Positions 48,843 through 61,070 of a DNA stretch of 64,000 nucleotides are shown in pieces; position 1 is the first letter of the stretch; each line of letters begins with the position of its first letter. The position numbers were made by a program, and so were the translations under genes. Under the pieces are notes generated by a model. The model had not been told where the DNA came from. It worked only from the letters and a program-made list of their open reading frames with translations, and did not search any database. The stretch spans positions 44,680,001 to 44,744,000 of the forward strand of contig CM048553.1 of assembly GCA_026413225.1 (NCBI GenBank). The letters are read 5' to 3'. The DNA is from Otis tarda (taxonomy: Eukaryota; Chordata; Aves; Otidiformes; Otididae).

Positions 48843-51800
48843 TTAAAGTTCCAAGGTAATAGTTAAAGCTTTTTTGCTGAGTATCTGTTTAATTTCCAAA
48901 GTGTGTCTTGACAAAACCAATTGCATGCTTGATATGTGAATGGCCAACAAGACAGTCTGTAATTCTGAGTAACTTTGAAGTGTGCTGAAACCTCTCTGGG
49001 TTATTCATGTACTAACATAAAGTTGAATAATCGTATTCAAGAGAATATTCATACATCTAACACTTGAAAGCTAGAAAATGCTGGTGGTTGGGTTGCTGGA
49101 GCCAAGATCAATTTCTGAATGTGTTGGCTGATATCGGGCAAATTTACTGGAGAGCTAAATTCAGAGGAAGTTAAAATATGAAAAGAAAGCAAAATCTCTT
49201 AGTGGAAGAAAACAATTCCTAATCAAAACCATTGTTACAGGGAAAAGAAATTAACAAAAACAAATGATGCTTGGAATTATTTGAGAGCTACTCAGTCTTC
49301 TAACTTGATCTTGAGCCTGAAATATCTTTCTGTCTATGGAGGTGATTGAAATAAAACAGATAATTCTTTGGAGAAGCTTGTCTGTGACGTATGATTTTGC
49401 CTTTATGCTAAAGGTACTCCTCAGTCAGAAGAGAGGGATTGTGGTGATATGCAGAGATGCTGAAACTGTAAGCCTGTCTCTGGGTGTAGAATGCACTTTC
49501 AACTTTCCCCTGCAATCACTCTGCCTGTAGTTCTTCCAAAGGAAAATAATGGCCAGAAGTATTGGTGAAAGTTGCCGGATGCTGACCTACAAAGCTTAGA
49601 TTTAAACAGTTCTGTGTTCTGCTTGACTTTTCATCTGGCTGATAACAGAAAACATGAAAAATAATGCTGTAATAGCTAGCAGTGATGTAATGACATATTA
49701 TACAAAAAGGCATATTTTGAGACATGCAGGAGGCGTTTTATGTTTGCAAAGAAAATAATAATTGAGGAAAGCCAACCCAAGAATGTGCAGGTGTCTACAA
49801 CTATGTAATAAACTACTGGCTAAGCCATCAGAAATGGGACGTGTTTTTTAACAGCAAAGTTTTTCTTTTCAGGCCAAGGTCAGAGCTGTGTGTTGCAGCT
49901 CCTAATTATTTTTGTTGTTCTGCTAGAAGCTGCAGTAAAAGGACCTTGCTTGGCATGCTGGGTAAAGAGAGAAAATAATTATCTAAGTCTTAGATGGCTC
50001 CAAAGTAAGCAGGAGCACTTGAGTGAGGAATGTCCAAGTCTAGTAATTAAAACCAATATGTCTGGGAAGTCCTGTTGTTTCCACTCTGACATGACTGAAA
50101 CAGGTTGGCTTGGCCAGCTGCATTTTTTCTGTGGTTCTGCTCTGGGTGGCCATTTTACAATCTCTGCCCAGGTATTTCCATAAGAGCTTGGAGCAAACAG
50201 TGTGTTCCCTGTGTGTTAACCAAGGAGTGCTTGGTAGTAAGCTGACACGGTTTTATTTGATGAGACAAAAATTCACAAGCAATAGCAGTTTAAGGAAATT
50301 TCCCTTTCTGTCTCACCTCCGTGCAGCCATTCTCAGCTGCAGTGATGCAGCTGTTCACAAGGTTATGCAGTAAACCAAACCAGTGAACTGATATAGCTTT
50401 ACTTCAACTCTTCTTTTTTTTTTTTTTTTCTGCATAAGAGTTTTTAGGGAACAGTGCCATAGAGACTACTGTCAGCAAGAGTGAGTGTCTGGCTTGTAAG
50501 GGCAGGAACTACGTAAGCCTGAAGTGGTTCCATGTGCTTCTAACCACAAGCTGAGAATTTAGTCCTTTTTCTCTTGGGCAGGGGAAGGTTTTGTACCATC
50601 TGTTTTAATTTCTATCTCTTTCAGCAAAAAATAAACTAGTAATTCTTCTGATGTTGAAGCTACTCTAGAAGGCTAACAAAAAGTCAGCTCCAGTACCTTT
50701 TGTAAAAGGATAGTTATAGTCATTGCTAAACACTAGGGAATCTCTGTTCCGAATATGTCAGTGAGTGTTTTATTTGTATCTTTAAAAAGCACAAAGTTGG
50801 AGCTACCTTTCTTTGCTCATTTGACCCATCCATTAGGATTTACTGCAATACCTTCATTAGCAACCTGAGTGCATGTAGTGCTCTTTATATAGAGGTGGTT
50901 GAACAAGGGTCAGCAAATACATTTTCTGAAACAAGAAAAAAAGGAAGTGAAGCCTAGAAATTTACCACATCACCTGAGATGTGTTTAGTATGCTTGAAAG
51001 AGCATAGTGAAGTATTGGCAGTGGTTTCCTGGCACATTTATTTTACAGGAAGTTAGATTTGCAAATACCATTTAAAAAGTCTTAATCGGGTGTACATAGT
51101 GTCTGTGGATAATAAGATGTGGTGAAAAGCATGGTGGATTCTTCCTGCTCTGTGACTTTCCTTTAAGACATGTAAGTGCAGTATATTCCCTTTCTTCACT
51201 CTTTGGAGATCGAGTCCCTTTGAACATCCTCACCTACCACAGAGAAACAGAAACCAGGGGATCAGTTCTTTCCAAGTGTGTTCTCTGTCAACTTGGAGCC
51301 TATAAATGATAAAGAGCATCTTGCCAAGCATCCTTTATTGAGTTCCATGGCTGTAGGTACTGGAACAGTGTGTCGTGTCTCATCATGATCCAGTAAAGCC
51401 GTGGCCGTACCGCAGTGAGGGCAGTGCACCTGACCATGAGGCTCTGTTAGGTACCTGCTCTGCATTACCAGGGTAGTGGGGTATTGTCCCCGAAAGCCAG
51501 ACAGTGTTTGCTTACTATGAGTAAGTGTTTCCTCCGCTCCCCTCCCTGAGGAGTCGTTGTGAGCTATTCACTGACTACTGCGGCTGAGTTGTCTCCTTTG
51601 CGCTATTGTCACATCATGCGCACTGTGGCCTTGTCCTCCTATTTTGTGGTGAGATGTAAAGTACACAGCAGCCAGAAATTGCTGCTTTCTGTACACAGAG
51701 ATCAAACTCTAAAATTGCTGTGATTTTCTTTCACCCACGTGTGAGCTTCCTCTTTTTTGCGTAACTCGAATTCTTAGGGATCATAATGACTGAAACAACT

Positions 51801-54800
51801 CCTTGTGCTGCATTGTTGGTAATTTGATGAATGTAATGGCGAGTACGGATATGTCTGACTGGTTGAAGCTCGGTGACTGCAGTTTTCAAAACCAAAGCAA
51901 ATTTGTCTGCTGTTCTTGCAACAATAGCAGCAGCTGCGATGCTTATGGCTTCCTCTACTGCTCACAGCTTCCCTCAAGGAAAATGGAAATGCGATGGTGA
52001 CCAGACTGAGAAGCTGCTTCAAGGGGAAATTTTCTTAGAATGTTTTTGGTGATTTGTTTGGTTTTTTTTTTTAAAAAATGCCATTAGTGAGTTTAAGAAA
52101 CAAGTACTGACTGCTGGGAGGGAAGCGTGCTGTTAATCAGAGATGACCAGCAGCAACTACAGAACTCCAGGACGGCATTCTTTCCTGCACGTCTGTAATC
52201 ATATTCTGGGAAGGCCACTTCAAGAGCTCTTTAATCTGTTTGGGAAAAACTCAGTCCCCAGTTGCTGCTTGTCACTTGCTGGCTAATTGAGCCTTTTGTA
52301 GATTGCTTGAGTGAAGCTTCCTAATAGGCAGAGGAGCGCTGTCCTGGCGTGTTTGAGAGGCCTGCCAGTCTCCGGGTGGTCACTGAAAGCTGTCAGCTGC
52401 AACAGTGCCACTGGGGAATCTCATCTTCTCTCATTTTTCACCCCCTCATTCATCACCCTTCACTTCTCTGGCCCCTTGCCAAACATCAAGTGTTTGCACT
52501 TAGAAAAGGTTGTTCTCTTGTGTGGTAAGGCCCGGCCTGATCCAGCAGCCAGGTTGTGATGACACCGGTTGGTATGGAAATTATCGTGATGTTAGGATTT
52601 TCGGGAACTCTCACCTGTTTTTTCCTGACAAAAATTAAGATGTTTCAGCACAGCTAACAACATGGACTTCAGTGATGTAAACAAGTCCTCTTCGTATTCA
52701 AGGAGACCTTGCTCAAGGCTCTGTTGCCATGGCTAACAAACATTTGCTGGGGATGACAGATATGAACTTTTTAACTGTTGTCTGTGCAATTGCCAGATGT
52801 CAATGTGGTGTTCTCTGGGGCAGGGAGAGATACGGCAGGTGATAACTGAAGATTTGAATCAGTCAAGCAATAAATGCCTCAGACAATGAGAACAGGTTGT
52901 GTTGTGAGCAGCATCTGTAAGGGCGAGTGATGAACAGATTGCTTCCTGAGGCTTAGCAGGCACAGGCACTGTGACTTCGCTGAGCAGTTCACAAGGTATT
53001 CCTTATTTCAGTAACTACTTTCCGGAAGATGAGCTTGCATATGCTTTTTTTTTTTTTTTGTGCATCTACTTTAATAGGTTACTAGAATGATCATTGCCAT
53101 GAGGTACTGGTTTTGTGTTATATGTTCCTGTTTTAGTTTTAAGTAGCTATATGCTTTTAGATATATAGTGGAGATTCAGGTCAAGGGGGAAACTTTGTGG
53201 CTTGCTGTGAAGAGTTTGTGGGTGTTTGTTAATAATAAACACTGCGTACCCTGGGTTTCAAGCAGCCAGCCAGTCTGAGCCAGGCTTGGCTGGTCAGCCA
53301 ACGTGGGCTCCTTCTCTGTAGGTGGTATTGCCATGCATGGCTGGTAAATCCATTTTTAGACAGCCATGAGCTTTATGCACAAGAGCTGTATAGCCCACAA
53401 GTAAGGATTAAGCTCTTTCAGTATTGTATATTACAATACACAAGGGTTGGTGAGCTCTGTTGCTGCTTTTGTAGCAACAGCCTCAAAGGACAAAGTTCTC
53501 CAGCAATAGTTACCTGCCTTAGGTGTCTTTGTACCTCCATGAGAATGTATATGTCTGTACATCATTGTTGAATTCCATTTTGCCATTGAGAGCCACTTTT
53601 CTGCCATTGCTTAAGACAGCTCAAACCTCTTTATTTTTAGGTTCTACCAAACCCACTTTTGTTGGCCTACAGCTCTCCTCCTGGTCCTTTTCTTTTTCTT
53701 GCCTCAGAAGCACCTTATGTGCTTGAGGCAGTCTCTGTCCATTTACACAAACCTACCCACACTGTGGATTGTCTTCTCCTGTCATTTTGTCTGACTCTTG
53801 CAGTTAACATGGCTCTCCAGGAGGCTCTCGATGCTGGCAGTGCTTGCCTTGCAGAGGACAGAAGTACTAATCACAGCTTGCTGTGCAATTTTTGAATCTG
53901 CAGAGATTTGGTTGTATTAAACCCTACATTTTTGGTTGCTGTCACCAGATCCTCCACTTTTTACTAGAGGACTTTGCAGATTCAAGTCTCTTACAATGTT
54001 TTTTTTACTTCCAAAATCTTGTGAGTTGTGATATAGGGATTCTCCCTATCATGCAAAATAGATGGTCTTCTACAGTGGAGTGAATTACAGCAGGAGCCAC
54101 ATGCGTTCACGCTTTTTGCAGCCATCGGGTAGTATTTTTCTAAATGGGCAATTGGCTTGGTGTTGTAGGATGCAGGTTTCCAACAACCACTACAACCGGT
54201 ACCTTACCTGGGAGGAGGGCGGGGAGCGCAGGCTGAACCGGTGATTGTATCTGTGCATCTGCAGAGAAAACCAATTACAGAGAATGTGTCCCTGCTCTTA
54301 CCTGAAACAGCAGGTTCATCTATGATTTGGGGATTATGACTTGATTTGAGACAGGAGAGACCACTGGAGCGGGTGGCAGGCTAGCTATTGCATGGGGGCT
54401 GTTGCCTGCACAGAGAAGTAAATCCTTGTTAATAGATGGACACGCCATGTGCTCACAAAGTATAGATGTCTCCTGGCTTTGTCCAGAGTAGTACCTTTAA
54501 TCACTGCAGGTGTCTAGAAAGACATAAGCACCTCTTTGAGAGTTAGAAGGAAAGCAGCTGTGTTTCCCAGAGTTAAAACCCTGCTGGGGCATTTGCTCTA
54601 TTTAAAAATCTGTTCCTATCCTTTGCAGGCATGCTAAAAATCAGCTGTGCTGTTAATACTGTTTTGCAATGGGTTTTCTGTGTTTTGGGAATTGTTTGTG
54701 ATTTGAATATGGCACTTGTGCAATGTTACTTGATTGTCACATTGCTGTAGTACTTGGAGTGTTGTGTGTGTATCTTTTATGTAGATTGGAAAAACTGATT

Positions 54801-56591
54801 TAAGTTGATTTTTAAAACAAATTTGTTAATATTGTGTTGGAGAGAAAAGAAATAAAATTATGAGGTTGTTGTTGGTAACAAACTTGCATTGTGGGTTGGT
54901 TTTTTTTGATTGTTTTTTTTTTTTTAATTAATTCACTGCCTAGTGAGAATGTGGAATATTCTTTGCCATGTAACTGTAAAATCCTCAGTTTTCAGTTAAT
55001 AATGTAGGGGATTGTATGGTGCCTTTCAGTGTGGTGCAGCGGTGGTGCAGGCAGTTGTGGGGATTGAGGCAGAGAGCTAGTTAAGCTGACAGTGGTGGGA
55101 TTGAAGTGTTGCAGACACTGTGATCAGTGGCAGGCAGGACTTAATTTTAGCTCGTCATTACGAAGGGTTGCTTTTTTAATGATCGTGGCTAACATCCTAT
55201 AACAAGGGCTCTTTAATAATGTCATTCATATGCTGGTTCTGTGATTACCCCACATCTTTTCTACCACTGTGGCCTGTGCCTGAGCTGATAGATAACTTAT
55301 TAATAGATAAAGAATATCACTTGCTTGTACTCAGGGTTGTCCTCTTATCTAAGTTGTAGAGGATCTGAATAAGATTATTTTGCCTTTTCTCACCCTCCCA
55401 CCATTTTTATCTTCAGGAAATAGCCTATGGATGGTGGTGCACAAGAGAAGTCACTTATCAGAGGCCAGGCAGCCTCCTTATTTTAGCAAAGCAGCCAGAC
55501 AAGAAGGAAATCTGCCCAGACGCAGGGGCTGAGAGATTATTGTGCAACCAAAAACTGACTGCTTCACAGAACCATGCACTTGAAGGCAGCTGATTTCATC
55601 TGTCATTAGTGAAGTTTTAAATGGACTGACTTTTTATCTTCTTTTTCTAGTTGGGGTTTGGCTGTTACAGCTCACATTTCCAACACCACCTTGGAAGAAG
55701 GAAATCTCGATTACAGCAGCAGTCAATGTTGTTGCTTAAATTAGCTGAACCAGTCTTGCATGAACTACAATTGTAGTCCCGGCCTGCGCTTCGCTCGTCT
55801 TTCTGTTTTGGGAAGCTGTTAAAAATTGTTTTATTCTGTCCAGAAATATGTACTTAATAATATATGGATGTTGCTTCACTGTGTTGAGGTGTAATATTTG
55901 GAAATGTACAGCTGCAGTCAGTGACATTTCTCCAAGGCATGGTTATCCGTTATCCTAATTGGCTTGCTTAGGGATGGAAAATTCCACTTACTATCTTGGC
56001 TGGTGTCACAAGCTGGAAACTTTGACTTTTTTTTTTTTGTTGTTCAAATACAAAAAAGGCATTTAGCTATTATTATATTGTAGGTTTTTTTTAAAAAAAG
56101 ACAGTGATAAAACTGGATATGAGTCAGTACTGTCCCTTGCTCTAAATCTGTAGACAGTTTCTGTACTATTGCCTGCACTAGAACTTAAGTAAGTTTTAAG
56201 AGAGTCAAAATCAACCAGTTTTTTTTTCAATTTCATGGATAGTTCTCAGGATCCTCCTCTTTTCAGATTCGGGAGCAGGGAAGTTAAAGCAGTACAAAGG
56301 TTCATCAGTGCTCCAGCAATTGCAGTGGAGGAGCTCTCCTCTCAATGCTGTTTTACAGCATCCGGGGTCGGGGGAAGGAAAACCTGTTTCTATCTTCTAG
56401 AGGGTTAAGTTGTTGGAGAAGGATGGAAAGGAGAAGCACTTTCAGCTACTGCCAACTACCAGCTGGAGACAGGTAAACCTGAACTGCTCAGTACAGTCTT
56501 TGTACAGATTTAGTACCATGCTGAATCTGGTCCTCTGACCTTTTTCCCCATATGGTGCTAATTTTTAGTTAGCTAACTGCAGTGCATGTCT

Positions 56592-56890
56592 TGATGCAAG
56601 GGAGTGGGGAAGATAGCTAGGAAACATTAAAAGAGGGAATTAAAGTGCGTTGGCATATATGGAGGGAAATTTGCATAGGAGAGAATGAGGGATATAAAGG
56701 AGAAGAAATATGGAGTGTAATGTAGGGAAAGAAGAGGAAAGGGGAGCAAAAAGCAGGAAAAAAGGAAAGGAAAAACTGGAGACAAAAAGTCATAGTACAA
56801 CTTCTTATGGGAGAGTGTAGCACAGGAGAGTACAGTCAAGAAAGAAAAGAAAATATTCTGAGAAAAGTAAGAAAATGATTGTACATTGGA
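56592..56890. repeat. Purine-rich tract
   Basis: About 300 bp dominated by A and G on the + strand, densest at about 56720-56775 (GAAAGAAGAGGAAAGGGGAG and following). The open frames on the minus strand here (Phe/Ser/Pro/Leu-rich) are products of the polypyrimidine composition and are not genes. Confidence 0.7.
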
Positions 56891-57280
56891 TGGCAAAATA
56901 ATTCAATAAAAAGATAATGCAGTGCTGGGTGGATTATATGTGACAATGCGTGTGTTACAGTATTAGGGTAAATCTTTGAGATAAGAGTTATAGTGTTTCT
57001 CTAGACCTGGGCACCTTGAGGCAATTTTGCTTCTTATCGACATTATCTTTCCTCTCTACAGTTTAGCTGGCATTTCACGTCTTCTTTCTATATAGAGAAA
57101 GAAAATTATTATCCATAGTTAAAAGTTACACAATAAGACAGCAGTTTCAGCCTTTCAGTTCAGGATATGATCTTGGGATTTGCAAAAACTACATTCAGTT
57201 CCGTTCTGCAATGAATATTTTTAATACCATTCTTTGTACAAGTGCAGCAGCTAGAAGTTCCAGGCAAGGAGTTGGCCACC

Positions 57281-57870
57281 TGCAGTGGGTTAACCCCAGC
57301 CAGCAAACAAACACCCACCCAGCCTCTCACTCACTTCCCTCTCCTGCAGGACGGGGAGAAAATAGAAGGAAGGTGAAAAGACCCATGGGTCGAGATAATG
57401 ACAGTTTTATAAGGAAGTCAAATGCTAAGCAAAAAGAGGAATTCATTCACTACTCCCCATCGGCAGGCAGGTGTTCAGCCACTTCCTGGAAAGCAGGACC
57501 TCAGCGTGTGTAATAGTTGCTTGGGAAGACAAACAGCATAGCCTCAAGTATTTCCCCTTATATCTCCTTTTCTTCAGCTTTTATCGCTGAACACAACATC
57601 ATACGGTCTGGAATATCCCTTTGGTCAGTTGGAGCCAGCTGTCCTGGCCGTGTCCCATCCCAGCATCTTGCCCACTTGCAAGCCTTCTTGCTTTGAGGTG
57701 AGGGGAGGGAGAAGAGAGAAAGAAATTCTTGCTGCTCTGCAAGCACTGTTCAGCAGCAGCCAAAAGATTGCTGGATGCAGGCAAGTGATAATGGGTGGTA
57801 CAGGACAGTCAGGAATGGTCAAGAGGATGAATAGTAAAGTAGCATTAAGGATTACGCTTCCAGTTAGAAA
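57281..57870. mobile_element. Old, diverged ERVL-type LTR remnant
   Basis: Opens TGCAGTGGGTTAACCCCAGC, the usual start of a common avian ERVL-type LTR with substitutions. Further matches to that LTR class, recalled from memory, follow in order: GACCCATGGGTCGAGATAA, CATACGGTCTGGAATATCCC with TTTGGTCAGTTGGAGCCAGC, and GCACTGTTCAGCAGCAGCC. It is clearly different from the LTR at 47686. The right end is weak and no target duplication was found. No retroviral coding sequence is next to it, so it is a degraded solo LTR or fragment. Orientation is not certain. Confidence 0.72.
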
Positions 57871-59754
57871 ACAGTCTATTTGCAATGTCTTGTGCGTGGT
57901 GGGGTTTTTGCAACACGTGATAACAAAGTCTACTGTAAGTAAATAAGTGACAGTCAGGAAATAAATACCAATTCCCATTTTACAATGAGCAAGGAGTGTC
58001 ATTTTTGTTTATCTTGTGTAGTGTAATGGCAACAAATCAACCCAAAAGCAAGTCTCAAAGACAACCTTTTCCTACTGTTTTGCTTGTTCTGTGGCTTCCT
58101 TCTTGGATGTTTTAGGATCATTCCCACACATATTTTCAACCACGCTTGTCTGTTACATCTGTGATCTGTCAATTGTTCCTTTGGGCTATTTTGGGGAAAG
58201 GGGGGGTTGGTTTTTTTGGTTTGTTTTTTTTTTAGTGGGCATCTGTTCTCATTCACACTGTAAAGGAAAACAGTCATCTCGACCTAGAGGTTTATTAGTA
58301 ACGCTCAACACTTGTGCCTTATTCTATCGTATGAAGTGTTTTGAAGGTGAAAAACTCAAGCGCAATGCATATGAAGTCTCGCTTAGCCCTCATTTGGTGA
58401 ATGGGGGAGCTGAAGCAGCTAAATACATTATTTACTGAAGTTCAGACAGTAAGATGATTACAAAACTGGGGTCAGAATTCAAAAGCCAGTGACATTCAAT
58501 TCCTCCCTTGTTGTGTCAGTGTTTGTCTGTGGAAATGTATCTGTAATGCTCAGAACATTAGGCTTTCCTTTAGAGTGGGTTGTTGTCAATATTTGCGATC
58601 ATGCTGGATTTATGTCTGTGCAGGTAGCTGTGTCTGAGAAAAATTTAGTTCTCTCCAAATGTTACAAAAGAATTGAGTATTGGTAATAAAACCAGAGCTT
58701 TATTTATTACAGCCATTAAAGCACGACAGCAGAAAGAGATCATACAAAGCACTTGCACAGATTGATTCTTGGGCTATAAAATTGTTCTGTGGTCAGACGA
58801 GCTACAGTCTTCTACTACATTATCAGAAATGCTTAGTGGTGTCAGCTGACCTATGAGTATATGGAGCACAAAACAAGTCCTTTCTTATGGTATTGTTTCT
58901 TCATTACCCTCAGGGCATAGGTGAGGAAAATTGTATCTGTAATCTCCTCTGCCTACTCATTCCTTGGAGCAGGTAATTAGTAAGCTGCTTTGAACTTGCT
59001 GGCTTGGTCTAGGTTCTTCTATTTTTGCTGGTACACTCCAGCAAGATTGTGTTAGTGAGGATGAGTCCAGCCTAAGTCCTGGGGTGCAGGCAGCTCTTGG
59101 GCAGTTTCACAGTGGCCCATGTGACTGATGACAGGACTGGAACCCACAGGAGGATCTATCCACCAGAGAGGCTGGGGATTCTGTTGCTAACTTGATCTTG
59201 ACCCCAATGTCATGCTCACTCCACTCCTGTGAAGCTAGGACGTTTGGCGCCAAGCTTTCTCTGTAAACTGATTGCATCTGCAGGACTACAGCCGTCCAAG
59301 AGCAAGTGCAGGGAGTTAGGTGGAATTCATTCCATCTAAAATCAGGAGTTCAGTGGCATCTGGGCCTAATGCCATGGGCCATCTCCAGTATGCGTTTGCC
59401 TTAGGAGTAATTGGAAGTTGGATCTGCCTCCTGTATAGAATCTCTTCATAGTGCAAAGGCATGATTCCTCTCCTTTTCTTAAGAAGGTATTGAATTTTCC
59501 TGCAGTGGAAGATTGACTTCTGGGAGTCTTGGTACACGTTTTCCTTGGTTTTCACTGGGTGTAATCAATGACCAATGGGCTTTAGATGCTCATTCTTTGA
59601 CAGGGACAAGAAGAAACAGAGGAAAACAGCTGATTTTCAAAAAGGAACAGCATTTCCAGGGTATCTTTCAAGTTTCTTTTTATAGCACAGGGAAAGATAA
59701 TTTATCACTCTTGTCCAAGTCCTTCCCTATCCTCTCCAGCCTGAACAGATTGAT

Positions 59755-61070
59755 GTCATGTCTATGGGCAGGAAGGAAGATCCAGGGAACTACAGACTGG
59801 TCAACCTCACCTCAGTCCCTTGGAAGGTGATGAAGAAAATCCTCCTGGAAAGCATCTCCAAACACATGAAGGACAGGAAGGTGGTCAAGAGTAGTCAGCA
59901 TTGGTTTTCAAAGGGGAGGTCATGCTTGACCAGCCTTACTGCCTTCTGTAATGAGGCAACTAACTTGGTGGACAAGGAGAGAGCAGTGGATGTTTTTTGC
60001 CTTGATCTTAGTAAGGATATGGTCTCCTGTAATATCCTCATGGACAAGCTGACAGAGTATGGATTAGATAAGTGGGCACTGAGGTGGATTAAAAACTATC
60101 TAAATGGCCAGGCCCAGAGGGTTGTGGTATAAGGTCCTTGGAGCCCAGTCACTAGTGGTGTACCCCAGGGGTCAATACTAGAGCCAGTACTGTTCAACAT
60201 CTTCATCAGTACCCTGAATGATCGGACAGAGTGCACCTTCGGCAAGTTTGTAGATGCTAAAAAAAGGAGGAGTGGCTGATGAGCCAGAGGGTTGTGCTGC
60301 CGTTGAGAGGAACCTTGACAGGTTGGACAGAGAGGAATCTCATCAAGTTCAACAGAGGTAAATGCAAAGGCTTGCACCTAAGGATATCTAGGGGTAAGCC
60401 CCCGCACTGGTACAGACTGGAGGCCAGCTGGCTGGAAAGTAGTTCTGCAGAGAAGGCCTTGGAGTCCTGGTGTACAACAAGCTGACCATGAGTCAGCAAT
60501 GCACCCTCATGGCAAAGGTGGCCAACAGCAGCTGTTTTAGGGAGAGTGTTGCCAGCAAGTTGGAATCATTCCCTTCTACTTGGCAGAAGTGAGGCCGTAT
60601 CGGTGGTGCTGTGAGCAGTTCTGGGCTCCCCAGTGCAAGAGAGACATGGACTTACTGGAGTGAGTCCAGCAGAGGTCTGCAAAGATGATGAAGGTTCTGG
60701 AGCATCCTGAAAGAGCTGGGACTGTTCAGCCTGGAGAAGAGAAAGCTTGGGGGGATCTTATCAGTGTGTATAAATACCTGATGGGAGGAAGTGAAGAACA
60801 GGGAGACAGAGTCTTCTCAGTAGTGACCAGTGACAAGGCAAGAGGCAGTGGGCACATGAAAATCAGTCTGAACATCAGAAAATGCTTTTTCACTGTGAAT
60901 TTGTCAAACACTGGCACAGGTTGCCCAGAGAGGTTGGGGGCTCCATCCTTGGAGATATTCAAAGCTGAATTCGGTCCTCGGCAACTGGTTCTAGATGTCA
61001 CTGCTTGGACAGGGGATTTGGGCAAGATGACCTCCAGAGGCCCCTTCCAACTTCAGCCATTCTCCGATTC
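59755..61070 (+). mobile_element. CR1 LINE, 5'-truncated, with reverse transcriptase remnant
   Basis: About 1.3 kb of CR1: the C-terminal half of the reverse transcriptase domain, then the downstream coding remnant and the 3' region ending near GCCATTCTCCGATTC, an eroded octamer tail (61056-61070). The last 120 bp (GGACAGGGGATTTGGGCAAG, ATGACCTCCAGAGGCCCCTT) are typical of CR1 3' ends. Sense to CMTM7. The left border is set where similarity to the protein begins. Non-autonomous and non-functional in its present state. Confidence 0.92.
59758..60279 (+). pseudogene. CR1 reverse transcriptase fragment, inactivated
   Basis: Reads in one frame as non-LTR reverse transcriptase: DPGNYRLVNLTSVPWKV, then SSQHWFSKGRSCLTSL, AVDVFCLDLSKD, LTEYGLDKWALRWIKNYLNG and AQRVVV. 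A stop codon (TAA, 60130-60132) follows. The same frame then continues with [19 protein letters not shown], and stops again at 60277. The catalytic motif normally [FY]-x-D-D is FVDA here (60247-60258), so one catalytic aspartate is lost. No 5' coding part, endonuclease or ORF1 is present. It is a dead copy; the open stretch before the first stop is not a host gene. Confidence 0.9.

Noticed and set aside
49873..49969. Exon-like segment with TTTTCTTTTCAG acceptor and GTAAAG donor in CMTM7 intron 1
   Set aside because: The translation does not match the expected CMTM7 membrane span in any frame; likely a chance pair of splice-like sites.
56617..56896. Minus-strand frames rich in Phe, Ser, Pro and Leu
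   Set aside because: Direct product of the purine-rich + strand tract, not a membrane protein gene.
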